A stretch of DNA of 42,378 nucleotides from a virus, in the IMG/VR virus record IMGVR_UViG_3300020020_000088, positions 1 to 42,378 of that record. One strand, given 5' to 3'. A program made the position numbers and the translations under genes. Positions 27,432 to 33,501 of the stretch are shown here, piece after piece; position 1 is the stretch's first letter; each line of letters starts with the position of its first letter. The notes beneath the pieces are model-generated. The model did no database searches and was not told the DNA's origin. It saw only the letters and a list, made by a program, of their open reading frames with translations.

Positions 27432-27773
27432 TTACACACGCGTAAAGGCGGGTCCACCATTCCCACTGAGATCTTTGGGAAATGCAAACGATGGTTTCTT
27501 CTTCGTGAACTTCTGTTTCAGTGCAGCAGCGTCAGCAGCAGTGGAATTGCGGTTGATGAGTTGCTCTTGCTCGATCTTTGCAACAGACTCTTCAAGAACA
27601 TTCACAGGATGCTGTCTGCGTCCTTTGACAACACTTGTTGCGGCTCCTGGAGCAGCGCCTACTGTCGTAGCTACAAGTTTGTTGTTCACAAGGCGATGCG
27701 TAAGCGGTGTAGTGTTACGGGGGAGTATGCCACGCTCCGTACCACCTTCAAAACCCGGTGCATTCTCTGCCAT
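27432..27773 (-). CDS. First late gene, 113-residue protein ending in a DLSGNG motif
   Basis: Starts at ATG 27773, with AGGAGA eight bases upstream; the frame continues to 27842, but that would run into the late promoter. The protein is MAENAPGFEGGTERGILPRN followed by a helical middle (VNVLEESVAKIEQEQLINRNS) and a C-terminal FPKDLSGNGGPAFTRV. The DLSGNG (27456-27473) matches the N-termini of the 104- and 925-residue proteins. It is the first gene of the leftward operon. No family recognised. Confidence 0.75.
   Translation of the reverse strand: MAENAPGFEGGTERGILPRNTTPLTHRLVNNKLVATTVGAAPGAATSVVKGRRQHPVNVLEESVAKIEQEQLINRNSTAADAAALKQKFTKKKPSFAFPKDLSGNGGPAFTRV
27629..27640. repeat. Dispersed palindrome CAACA-CT-TGTTG in the first late gene
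   Basis: Exact copy about 190 bases downstream of the late promoter -10 element, inside the first late gene. Its closeness to the promoter makes it the best candidate for a regulatory copy in the late operon. Confidence 0.8.
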
Positions 27774-27827
27774 TTGTGTCTCCTGTGTATGTAGTTGGAG
27801 TGTAGTTGGCTTAAATAGTGTAGTACT

Positions 27828-27856
27828 ATTATATACCACCATCCCCTCCCAACCAA
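27828..27856 (-). promoter_or_regulatory. Leftward late promoter
   Basis: Read leftward: TTGGTT (27851-27856), 17-base spacer, perfect TATAAT (27828-27833). Transcription would start near 27821, about 50 bases before the first late start codon. It does not share the spacer sequence of the four early promoters. The -35 is weak, so an activator may be needed. I found no clear second promoter inside the late operon by eye. Confidence 0.65.
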
Positions 27857-28300
27857 CCTCAGCTTATCTGCTGTTTTTACATATAGCAAGGGGGGTGTCA
27901 AGCGAAATCGACACAGGGCCACGAAAAAAGGCGGGGGGCTAGGGGGGTCGTTTGTTGTTTCGAGGCAATGGCGAAGCCTTTGCCGAGGAACTTCACTACT
28001 TCACATCACTAAACAACACCACTCCCACTAATATACAACACTATACAACAAGTGATGATAAGAATGTAGTACTCCAGGAACAAGAATGGGGGAATGTAGG
28101 GGTCTGTGATCTCAACTCGTGTCCCTACGGGGTCACTTGCGGTGCGCTTTTGGATTTGGGGCGGGGATATGGGGGTTGGAATTGTATAAGTGGCCCTTTA
28201 TAGCGGAATGTGCTTGCATCGTGCAGCGTTGTGCATCATAAGTAAGGGGCAGGGCGACAACCGTTGCCTTGTTTTGGTAACAAGTGTTGGGAGTTTAGCT
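27857..28300. other. Divergent non-coding control region, G-rich with hairpins
   Basis: About 440 bases without convincing genes, between the leftward late and rightward early genes. It holds four G-runs at 27890-27947, a GTGTC/GACAC hairpin (27895-27914), the hairpin GGCAATGGC-GAA-GCCTTTGCC (27965-27985), a pyrimidine/AT mix to 28060 with tandem ATACAACA, and a second G-run cluster (28158-28179). Two one-mismatch palindromes lie at 28046 and 28278. A promoter is at 28176-28204. An origin, packaging or promoter-control role is possible, none proven. Confidence 0.5.
28176..28204 (+). promoter_or_regulatory. Possible rightward promoter
   Basis: TTGGAA (28176-28181), 17-base spacer, TATAGC (28199-28204), about 100 bases before the small gene at 28301. 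It overlaps the G-run cluster. It lacks the conserved spacer of the main early promoter family. Confidence 0.45.
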
Positions 28301-28435
28301 ATGGTGTATGGAATGAGATTGTTTGCTGAGATAGAGGCAGACAAGCTGACTAGTAGGACAGGCAAGCTGCACGTTGTTCGCTTGCTACCTAACGGTTGGC
28401 AGTGGCGTGTTAATCGCGTTCTATCAATCCGCTAA
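28301..28435 (+). CDS. Small 44-residue protein, function unknown
   Basis: From ATG 28301, with GGGAG seven bases upstream. The product is MVYGMRLFAEIEADKLTSRT followed by a Trp- and Arg-rich end (LLPNGWQWRVNRVLSIR), which looks like a compact beta-type peptide. A one-mismatch palindrome (28278-28289) lies just before its ribosome binding site, the arrangement seen at other early genes. The coding call is tentative because of the small size; a longer in-frame version from 28190 is less likely for lack of a binding site. Confidence 0.5.
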   Translation: MVYGMRLFAEIEADKLTSRTGKLHVVRLLPNGWQWRVNRVLSIR

Positions 28436-28439
28436 CTGG

Positions 28440-28451
28440 CAACAGTTGTTG
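28440..28451. repeat. Dispersed palindrome CAACA-GT-TGTTG upstream of promoter 1
   Basis: Exact copy ending 21 bases before the -35 of the promoter at 28473; flanked G...C. Well placed for activation or repression of the first early transcript. Confidence 0.85.
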
Positions 28452-28472
28452 CGAGTTGTGCAACAGGGTCAT

Positions 28473-28501
28473 TTGACCTAAACCTTAACTTATGTTAGTA
28501 T
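28473..28501 (+). promoter_or_regulatory. Early promoter 1
   Basis: TTGACC (28473-28478), 17-base spacer, TAGTAT (28496-28501). The spacer carries TAAACCT and ATGTTA, matching the family at 29714, 34360 and 34962. The start is predicted near 28507-28509, where the initial transcribed sequence AATGGG begins a hairpin. Confidence 0.75.
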
Positions 28502-28506
28502 TAGAA

Positions 28507-28528
28507 CAATGGGCAATCTCGTCCATTG
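28507..28528 (+). other. 5'-terminal RNA hairpin of early transcript 1
   Basis: CAATGG (28507-28512) pairs exactly with CCATTG (28523-28528), starting at the predicted +1. The loop includes CTCGT. Confidence 0.55.
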
Positions 28529-28547
28529 CACGAAGAGGAACAAGAAA

Positions 28548-29450
28548 ATGGTTACGAAGAACAAAGAAGCAAAGATCAACGCCGCTATTGCTCAGGAAGA
28601 AGCGAAGATCAACGCAACAACTGTTGCGAGGCAGACTAACAGCGCGCAGGTTTCCGCAATCGGTAAGAACGCTGTTGTTCGCTGGACTGAAGGCGACAAG
28701 CAAACGAAGGCTGGCGACGCTTGCGGCATTTACGCAATCTTGGCCGCGCAATACACAATGACGTTCGACGCTGTTGTTGAACGCAAGAAAGAGGAAACGA
28801 GCGAAGCAATCTCGTTCGATGTTCTCGACTTGCTCGACGATAGCAAGTGGATTGCAGCCGATGGCAAGAACGATCGCGTGAAGAAAAGCGCCGCAATGGA
28901 GGCAGTGCTAGGCACGTTGTTCGGCATCACTGACGCCAGCAACGCGCAAAAGCAGGCAATCTTTCAGCGTTGCTTGCCGACTGCTGGCTATGTCGTGAAG
29001 GCGCTTGCTCTCAAGAGCTTTGAGGAGTTGTCGGAGCTTGTCACTCTGGAAACCGTCAATGATATTGAGATGCTTTCGCTTCCTCGTTTCCTCGTTAATG
29101 AGGAACCCGGCGAAGATGCGAGCAAGAACGAGAAGGCGCTGTATGAGGCGACAAAGAACGTCCCCGTTCAACTCGATGGTAGCACTGGCAACAGTGTTGC
29201 TACGTTGCGGGAACGTGCGAAGCCCAAGCGTCAGCCGAAGGCGCCTGTTGCTGCTGTCGATAAGGGAACGTCCCTGCTCGGTAGCATCAAGCAAGTGGCA
29301 ACAGTTGTTGCGGAATGGAACAACGCCGACGCGACAACCGACCTCGCGCCTAACGAGGAAATGCGGCAACAGTTGTTTGCACTCGCGCAGACGATTGCGG
29401 CCTACTTCTCCGCTGATCCGCTCGACGTTGAAACCAGCGTTGCAGCTTAA
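28548..29450 (+). CDS. First major early protein, 300 residues, function unknown
   Basis: Start ATG 28548 has AGAGGA eight bases upstream; the earlier in-frame ATG at 28509 coincides with the predicted transcription start and its conserved AATGGG, so it is not used unless the mRNA is leaderless. The N-terminus is Lys/Ala/Glu-rich helix, followed by a mixed central domain (residues 50-200, with VLDLLDDSKWIAAD and LPRFLVNEEPGEDAS). A Lys/Arg/Pro linker (ERAKPKRQPKAPVAA, residues about 223-237) precedes a C-terminal helical domain. No family recognised. It has its own promoter and terminator, and two exact palindromes inside plus two imperfect ones, so it may be made in large amounts early in infection. 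Confidence 0.85.
   Translation: MVTKNKEAKINAAIAQEEAKINATTVARQTNSAQVSAIGKNAVVRWTEGDKQTKAGDACGIYAILAAQYTMTFDAVVERKKEETSEAISFDVLDLLDDSKWIAADGKNDRVKKSAAMEAVLGTLFGITDASNAQKQAIFQRCLPTAGYVVKALALKSFEELSELVTLETVNDIEMLSLPRFLVNEEPGEDASKNEKALYEATKNVPVQLDGSTGNSVATLRERAKPKRQPKAPVAAVDKGTSLLGSIKQVATVVAEWNNADATTDLAPNEEMRQQLFALAQTIAAYFSADPLDVETSVAA
28615..28626. repeat. Dispersed palindrome CAACA-AC-TGTTG
   Basis: Exact copy inside the 300-residue gene in an Ala-Thr-Thr-Val-Ala reading phase, flanked G...C. Confidence 0.85.
29299..29310. repeat. Dispersed palindrome CAACA-GT-TGTTG
   Basis: Exact copy near the end of the 300-residue gene in an Ala-Thr-Val-Val-Ala phase. Imperfect relatives flank it: CAACA-G-TGTTG at 29189 (one-base centre) and CAACAGTTGTTT at 29367. 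Confidence 0.85.
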
Positions 29451-29460
29451 CACCTAACCT

Positions 29461-29497
29461 ATCCCCGGTGCGCTTCGGTGCATCGGGGATTTTTTTG
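29461..29497 (+). terminator. Intrinsic terminator after the 300-residue gene
   Basis: ATCCCCGGTGC pairs with GCATCGGGGAT around a short loop containing GCTTCGGT, followed by seven Ts. It closes the first early transcription unit. Confidence 0.9.
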
Positions 29498-29713
29498 TCG
29501 CTTCGCTTGCGTCGGAAGCTGTGCGCTTGTGCGTTGTGTGTGTGCGCGAGCATTGGTTGTGCGTGTGCGTGTGTGCGTGTGTGCTCCTGGCTTACTCACC
29601 GGGGGTGGTATATATCTAATTAAATGGCCCAATTCCCTTGAGCTTTCAGCCGATTATGGCTATGACATAGCTCCTTCTCGCAACGATGGTTGCCAGTTTT
29701 GGAGGGGGTCCAT
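29498..29713. other. Intergenic region with a GT-rich tract
   Basis: Part of a 377-base gap. 29520-29584 is an alternating GT/GC tract (GTGTGTGTGCGCG, GCGTGTGCGTGTGTGCGTG) on the plus strand, followed by an AT-rich piece (TATATATCTAATTAAATGG). No convincing gene. Alternating purine-pyrimidine DNA of this kind can bend, melt or adopt Z-form. The next promoter follows directly. Confidence 0.55.
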
Positions 29714-29742
29714 TTGACATAAGCCTCATTCTGTGCTACACT
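29714..29742 (+). promoter_or_regulatory. Early promoter 2
   Basis: TTGACA (29714-29719), 17-base spacer, TACACT (29737-29742). The spacer has TAAGCCTC and GTGCTA. Predicted +1 is near 29748, where AATGGG begins. It drives the long cluster from 29828. Confidence 0.8.
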
Positions 29743-29747
29743 TAGAT

Positions 29748-29782
29748 AATGGGTTCGCTCGTCCTGAGCACATCTACCCATT
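29748..29782 (+). other. 5'-terminal RNA hairpin of early transcript 2
   Basis: AATGGGT (29748-29754) pairs with ACCCATT (29776-29782), with a nested GCTC-GTCCT-GAGC stem, starting at the predicted +1. Likely protects the 5' end or controls translation. Confidence 0.65.
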
Positions 29783-29793
29783 GCCCCAAGTCA

Positions 29794-29805
29794 CAACACT
29801 TGTTG
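29794..29805. repeat. Dispersed palindrome CAACA-CT-TGTTG in leader 2
   Basis: Exact copy in the leader between promoter 2 and the ribosome binding site. The dyad extends to TCACAACA...TGTTGTGA, eight pairs on each side, the longest in the window. Confidence 0.9.
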
Positions 29806-29827
29806 TGATGTTCTGTAGGAGGAACAC

Positions 29828-30019
29828 ATGGACGAACTAAGAAGTAATGCAACTATCAACCGTGGTAAGCGTATGCGCTTGAACGGAGAGCCAATCCCAC
29901 CCTATCCTGAGAGACTTAAGTTCTCGCAGTCATGGTGGGACTTGCGCTGTGGATGGCATCTTGCTGACTGTAATCTCGCAGATCATCCCGACTGGACCCC
30001 AGAACAGATAATGGCATGA
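29828..30019 (+). CDS. Small early protein, function unknown
   Basis: 63 residues with a strong GGAGG ribosome binding site. Arg-rich start, then PYPERLKFSQSWWDLRCGWH with clustered Trp, and an acidic end. No family recognised. First gene after promoter 2; it ends in an ATGA overlap with the next gene. Confidence 0.75.
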   Translation: MDELRSNATINRGKRMRLNGEPIPPYPERLKFSQSWWDLRCGWHLADCNLADHPDWTPEQIMA

Positions 30020-30213
30020 GGAAGCTCGTGCTTACGCCCGTTCAGCACAATCTGCTGCTTAACTTAGCAGTGGATGAGTTCAACTGTGCTATCAAGAGCG
30101 GCGACGAAGAGGAGCGAGTTGAACGCCTCCGTGAGATGGTGTCAATCATCGACAACGCAGAAGAACTCACAGCGGTCAACGCTTGGGATCAAATCAACAG
30201 TGAAATGGAGTAA
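30016..30213 (+). CDS. Small acidic protein, function unknown
   Basis: 65 residues, mostly helical and acidic (residues 16-40 contain DEFNCAIKSGDEEERVERLRE). It starts in an ATGA overlap and probably depends on coupled translation, as its own binding site is weak. No family recognised. Confidence 0.7.
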   Translation: MRKLVLTPVQHNLLLNLAVDEFNCAIKSGDEEERVERLREMVSIIDNAEELTAVNAWDQINSEME

Positions 30214-30219
30214 CACTAG

Positions 30220-30852
30220 ATGGAACAAGTACACATCAATCGCCTACGCAAGTTGGCTAATCACCTGCTCTCCTTCACCGCAGAGCAGAACGCAAAGCAT
30301 TTCCGCATGAGAGTGTTCCTGGAGCACGATCAGCAGGAGCTTCAGCCCACCGAAGCACTCTTGCAACAGGTGTTGTCAGATTGCTACTGCGAGACTGTCG
30401 CCTGTGCTATTGGTCATGCTCCTGCACTGTTCCCCGCACTGATGAAGAAGTTCGACAAGGAGCACGGCTGGTGGAACGAACAAACTGTGTGGGACGAGAA
30501 AGAAGGGAAGTATATCGACAAGAAGATGTGGATCAATCCATCTTGGCGTGAGGTATCTCGCTTCTTGTTCGACATTCGCAATAGCTCGGATGAGTTCGAG
30601 TTCCTGTTCGGTGGTGATTGGGACAGTGGACAGTATCACGACTATCGCTCTACATCGTGGGCTGTAGCTGATCGCATCTACTACTTCCTCGATAATCCCG
30701 ACAACTATCGTGAGTCTTACTACGGTTGGCGTTACTACGCAGCACGTAAGGGCAAGGCATCGGAAGCCGTGCTTAATAAGATGTTCGAGGAATTGCAGGC
30801 TCTCGAACGCAACGCACCTGCTCCGCTCGCAGGCACTCAGTGGGATAACTAA
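30220..30852 (+). CDS. Early protein, 210 residues, function unknown
   Basis: Start has GGAG about ten bases upstream. Mixed helical protein rich in Trp and Tyr; the C-terminal half has aromatic clusters (DRIYYFLDNPDNYRESYYGWRYYAARK, residues about 150-176). No motif pointing to a known enzyme was seen. A palindrome lies inside at 30364. Its place in the early cluster after promoter 2 fits host take-over or regulation, but this is context only. Confidence 0.75.
   Translation: MEQVHINRLRKLANHLLSFTAEQNAKHFRMRVFLEHDQQELQPTEALLQQVLSDCYCETVACAIGHAPALFPALMKKFDKEHGWWNEQTVWDEKEGKYIDKKMWINPSWREVSRFLFDIRNSSDEFEFLFGGDWDSGQYHDYRSTSWAVADRIYYFLDNPDNYRESYYGWRYYAARKGKASEAVLNKMFEELQALERNAPAPLAGTQWDN
30364..30375. 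repeat. Dispersed palindrome CAACA-GG-TGTTG
   Basis: Exact copy inside the 210-residue gene in a Gln-Gln-Val-Leu phase. Confidence 0.85.
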
Positions 30853-30854
30853 AC

Positions 30855-31067
30855 ATGATGATCCTCCGTTACAACACGAAGAAAGAACTCAAGCAGAACA
30901 TCGGTCGTCCTCTCAAGTACATTGAGACATCAATGCACGGTGATGAGTACAAACCCGATGGCACCTTTGTTGGGTGCAATCGTCCGCATGACTCGCGTGG
31001 TATGGGAACGCGTGAGTTCTTCGCTCAAGTGACCATGAAGAATGGTCTTATCCATAAGGTGTCGTAA
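30855..31067 (+). CDS. Small conserved-type phage protein, function unknown
   Basis: 70 residues: MMILRYNTKKELKQNIGRPL, then a Gly/Asp/His-rich middle (SMHGDEYKPDGTFVGCNRPH) and REFFAQVTMKNGLIHKVS. The opening YNTKKELK plus a closing FFA-x-VTM resembles small proteins found in many proteobacterial phages; no function is known to me. It follows the 210-residue gene after two bases. Confidence 0.75.
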   Translation: MMILRYNTKKELKQNIGRPLKYIETSMHGDEYKPDGTFVGCNRPHDSRGMGTREFFAQVTMKNGLIHKVS

Positions 31068-31068
31068 G

Positions 31069-31665
31069 ATGCAGCATATCACTCCTGAACAGTACGCAAC
31101 ACGTGTTGCGAGTCGTAGCTCGAAAGAGTTTCACGATGATCTAGTCCCTGGCCCTGTGTTGGCTGTCATTCTCACTGAGATAGTAGAGAATGCTAAGCTC
31201 ATGGACATTGCGAAGAAGGCACTGTTCTATGGACAGTTGGGCCTTGAGTATAGGCTCAAGTATGCCATCATCGCTGGCAAGTATGGTTGGGAACCGAAGG
31301 ACGGTATCTTGGCTATGCCTAAGCCTGTGTCTATGCCTCCCGACATACAGCAAACGCTTCATGCTGTTATCGGTATCATCACTGAAGCTGGTGAGTTGGC
31401 TGAAGCACTCATCAAAGCCTTTGGTAGTGTGCAGATGGATGAGTGCTCACTCGAAGATGCGTTCGATCACATCAACTTGCGCGAAGAGTACGGCGATGTG
31501 CTGTGGTACGCACAACTTGGGCTGTCTGCCATTGGGAGTAGCATCCCCGAGTGCATGACTGTCAACGACAACAAGCTTGAGAAGCGGTACGGCCCTACCT
31601 TCAGTGCGGATAGGGCGAATAACCGTGACCTCGATGGTGAGAGAGAGGAGTTGAAGAAGTGCTGA
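31069..31665 (+). CDS. MazG-like nucleotide pyrophosphohydrolase
   Basis: 198 residues from ATG 31069, with AAGGTG upstream and free of the overlap that an earlier ATG at 31042 would cause. The MazG-type metal site is visible as ITEAGELAEAL (E-x2-E) and EEYGDVLWY (E-x2-D), followed by the closing KLEKRYGPTFSADRANNRDLDGE seen in phage MazG-like proteins. These hydrolyse (d)NTPs to monophosphates; in phages they may adjust the nucleotide pool or alarmone levels. The first 90 residues are a less conserved N-terminal extension. Overlaps the next GTG start. Confidence 0.85.
   Translation: MQHITPEQYATRVASRSSKEFHDDLVPGPVLAVILTEIVENAKLMDIAKKALFYGQLGLEYRLKYAIIAGKYGWEPKDGILAMPKPVSMPPDIQQTLHAVIGIITEAGELAEALIKAFGSVQMDECSLEDAFDHINLREEYGDVLWYAQLGLSAIGSSIPECMTVNDNKLEKRYGPTFSADRANNRDLDGEREELKKC
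31097..31108. repeat. Dispersed palindrome CAACA-CG-TGTTG
   Basis: Exact copy near the start of the MazG-like gene, Ala-Thr-Arg-Val-Ala phase; flanked CG...CG. Confidence 0.85.
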
Positions 31666-32000
31666 ACTGGAAATCTACTGGACACGGCCTTGAACGTGGC
31701 GTAACGCTCGAATGGTTGGGGTTGATCCCTTCCATGATCTCCGCTTATGACCCAACACCTGTTGCGGAACAAGTGGACAACAACTACCAACATGGAGGGG
31801 GGTGGCGCCCCCTTAAGGGTTGGAGTATGGATGAGGATTATACAATCACCTATCCGGGTGGTGATCCTCCGCTTCAGCCGTTGTTCGCTGCTGAACATGA
31901 TCGCGGTGAGGGTGTCATGGAGAAAGTGTTCTTCTATGACAGTGCATGGGTGAATGTCGTGCAGCCCGATGGTTCCTTTGAAGTGAGTAGGATGGACTAA
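31659..32000 (+). CDS. Early protein, 113 residues, function unknown
   Basis: Starts at GTG 31659 with AGGAG nine bases upstream, overlapping the MazG stop. Acidic and Trp/Gly rich, beta-type (WRPLKGWSMDEDYTITYPGGD). No family recognised. Palindrome inside at 31753. Its stop shares a base with the start of the next gene. Confidence 0.7.
   Translation: MLNWKSTGHGLERGVTLEWLGLIPSMISAYDPTPVAEQVDNNYQHGGGWRPLKGWSMDEDYTITYPGGDPPLQPLFAAEHDRGEGVMEKVFFYDSAWVNVVQPDGSFEVSRMD
31753..31764. repeat. Dispersed palindrome CAACA-CC-TGTTG
   Basis: Exact copy inside the 113-residue gene in a Thr-Pro-Val-Ala phase. Confidence 0.85.
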
Positions 32001-32287
32001 TGACAAGGTTCCTTATCGAAGCAATGATCCAAGTGCAGCGCGGTGTACCTTACACCAAGATCTGCTTCATCAGTGGCAATGGCGACATTGATTACCACAA
32101 ACAGGGATTGCAACACGTGTACCAGAAGGTGCTCAGTGTTAAGGCCGTCCCTGCTGACGATCAGTTGCTCCTGGAATATGGAGATACACAGGGTAACACT
32201 GCTAACCCTGATAATGTAGGTGCAGTGTTCGAGCCAAAGGAAGAGATAGATGAGCCAGCCCCTAGCCAGAGTGGGAATACCCCGTAG
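32000..32287 (+). CDS. Small early protein, function unknown
   Basis: 95 residues, one-base overlap with the previous gene (TAATG) and AGGA upstream. N-terminal mixed fold, acidic Pro-rich tail (FEPKEEIDEPAPSQSGNTP). It overlaps the next gene by 38 bases. No family recognised. Imperfect palindrome at 32111. Confidence 0.65.
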   Translation: MTRFLIEAMIQVQRGVPYTKICFISGNGDIDYHKQGLQHVYQKVLSVKAVPADDQLLLEYGDTQGNTANPDNVGAVFEPKEEIDEPAPSQSGNTP

Positions 32288-32504
32288 GACAGGTGTGGCA
32301 GAGGCTATCGACTATGTAGGTGGGGGTGTGTGGCGATTGTGGCTGCACACTCCTAACTACGTGCATGGCACCTACCTGTTGTTGTATTCAGACGGTAAGG
32401 TAACACGTGTTACCGAATACGCTGATGAACCGCCCGTAACACTTGTTGTGAGAGAAGCAGATGGATACTATGCCACAGCCGAAGCGAGCACCGCCGCGGA
32501 GTGA
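32250..32504 (+). CDS. Small beta-rich protein, function unknown
   Basis: 84 residues with AAGGAAG six bases upstream. Aromatic and Val/Thr-rich strands (GGGVWRLWLHTPNYVHGTYL), no family recognised. Two near-palindromes (TAACACGTGTTA at 32401, TAACACTTGTTG at 32437) lie inside. It overlaps a membrane-protein gene in another frame at its 3' end. Confidence 0.65.
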   Translation: MSQPLARVGIPRRTGVAEAIDYVGGGVWRLWLHTPNYVHGTYLLLYSDGKVTRVTEYADEPPVTLVVREADGYYATAEASTAAE

Positions 32505-32607
32505 AACAGTATACGTGCGCGCATTGCGTAACATTCGATGGCAAATCATTGTCGTTTGCGGTGCAATGTTTGCGTGTGGCTTCGCTGCTGGTGCGTGGCT
32601 CTTTTAG
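32461..32607 (+). CDS. 48-residue single-pass membrane protein
   Basis: Short frame: MDTMPQPKRAPPRSETVYVR then a membrane helix (residues 29-48, IIVVCGAMFACGFAAGAWLF) directly before the stop. Basic residues before the helix predict an N-in orientation. It overlaps the previous gene by 44 bases and ends just before the next ribosome binding site. A second ATG at 32470 is possible; both have weak binding sites, so coupling is assumed. The composition argues for a real tail-anchored peptide, but the coding call remains moderate. Confidence 0.6.
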   Translation: MDTMPQPKRAPPRSETVYVRALRNIRWQIIVVCGAMFACGFAAGAWLF

Positions 32608-32619
32608 GAGATAAATCAT

Positions 32620-32850
32620 ATGGCCGCATTACTCTCTTTGGTTCCCCCGCCGCCCCGTAGCAAGGGTAAGTTCCAGCCTTCTGTCGATGATCTACACTCG
32701 CTCCCCATCGCTGCTAGTGGGGAGTTCGAGCTTAGTGATAGAGAGTGTAAACAGACCCGACGACTGATCTACTCGATCAACAAGCAGGGCAAGTTTCGCT
32801 ATCGCACACTGCGTGAGGGTCGCTACTTGCAAGTGTGGAGGATCAAATGA
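32620..32850 (+). CDS. Small basic protein, function unknown
   Basis: 76 residues with a TAGGAG ribosome binding site. The N-terminal Pro-rich piece is followed by a compact basic part (SDRECKQTRRLIYSINKQGK and YRTLREGRYLQVWRIK), possibly a small winged-helix or DNA-binding domain. Ends in an ATGA overlap. Confidence 0.7.
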   Translation: MAALLSLVPPPPRSKGKFQPSVDDLHSLPIAASGEFELSDRECKQTRRLIYSINKQGKFRYRTLREGRYLQVWRIK

Positions 32851-33047
32851 GCGAGAAGTTCGACTTAGGTGAGTTTATCGCAGCTATGGAAGAGTCAGAA
32901 CGCGTGTTGCTAGAATGCGAGAGCGTCTTTAAGGCGATGAAGTGGAAGAGTGACAAGGACAACACGGAGTTTACCACCACTATCCCTTACACTGTAATGG
33001 ACAGGATAAGGAAGCTGCTCGATGCGCCCAAAGAACAGAAAGGTTGA
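32847..33047 (+). CDS. Small acidic helical protein, function unknown
   Basis: 66 residues from ATG 32847, with GGAGG upstream; overlaps the previous stop (ATGA) and the HNH gene by 26 bases. Helical and acidic (AAMEESERVLLECESVFKAMK). No family recognised. Confidence 0.65.
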   Translation: MSEKFDLGEFIAAMEESERVLLECESVFKAMKWKSDKDNTEFTTTIPYTVMDRIRKLLDAPKEQKG

Positions 33048-33501
33048 TGTCTTTCGTGTCATAGACATGACAGGAGGGCCAGATGCTTGTTGGCCCTTCA
33101 CTGGTAAGACCAACAACAAGAACCGTCCTTACTTCACAGCAGATGGAGAGAAGTGGCTTGCGTATCGCCTCACGTATGAGCTAGTGCATGGGGAAGGAAG
33201 CCTGAACGGCGCTATTGCGCGTCACTCTTGTGACAACGAGATATGCTGCAACCCTAGTCATGTAGAACCTGGGTCGCATCAAGAGAACATGGACGATATG
33301 AAGGGGAGAGAGCGTCATGGACTACCCCACCATACAGTACGTGCTATTAGGAAGCTTGGGGATATTGGCATCGCTCACGCTGCTATTGCTAATCGCTTTG
33401 GAATTGCTCGATCCACTGTGAGTGAGATTGTCGAGCGCAAGAACTACCAACACGTGTTGCAAGAGGAAGAGGATGGAACACAAAACAATCAGGCTGACTA
33501 A
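33022..33501 (+). CDS. HNH endonuclease with C-terminal helix-turn-helix
   Basis: 159 residues. An HNH_3-type core lies at residues about 50-97: RLTYELVHG, then ARHSCDNEICCNPSHVEPGS with the paired Cys and His positions, then QENMDDMKGR. This is the pattern of phage homing-type endonucleases. Residues about 104-140 (TVRAIRKLGDIGIAHAAIAN then RFGIARSTVSEIVERK) form a DNA-binding helix-turn-helix. It lies between small genes; it may be a free-standing homing endonuclease or a nicking or regulatory enzyme of the phage. It overlaps the gene before it, and the next gene starts inside its 3' end. A palindrome lies at 33448 near its C-terminus. Confidence 0.85.
   Translation: MRPKNRKVDVFRVIDMTGGPDACWPFTGKTNNKNRPYFTADGEKWLAYRLTYELVHGEGSLNGAIARHSCDNEICCNPSHVEPGSHQENMDDMKGRERHGLPHHTVRAIRKLGDIGIAHAAIANRFGIARSTVSEIVERKNYQHVLQEEEDGTQNNQAD
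33448..33459. repeat. Dispersed palindrome CAACA-CG-TGTTG
   Basis: Exact copy at the end of the HNH gene, Gln-His-Val-Leu phase, just before the Fis-like gene start at 33473. Confidence 0.85.

Noticed and set aside
27880-27901. Leftward TTGACA followed by TATATG as a second late promoter
   Set aside because: Spacing is only ten bases; no -10 at 17 bases.
28140-28300. tRNA or other structured RNA gene in the control region
   Set aside because: No cloverleaf, T-loop GTTC sequence or CCA end found; only short hairpins.
28509-28547. Upstream in-frame ATG for the 300-residue protein
   Set aside because: It lies at the predicted transcription start and comes from the AATGGG sequence shared with promoter 2; the ATG at 28548 has a proper ribosome binding site.
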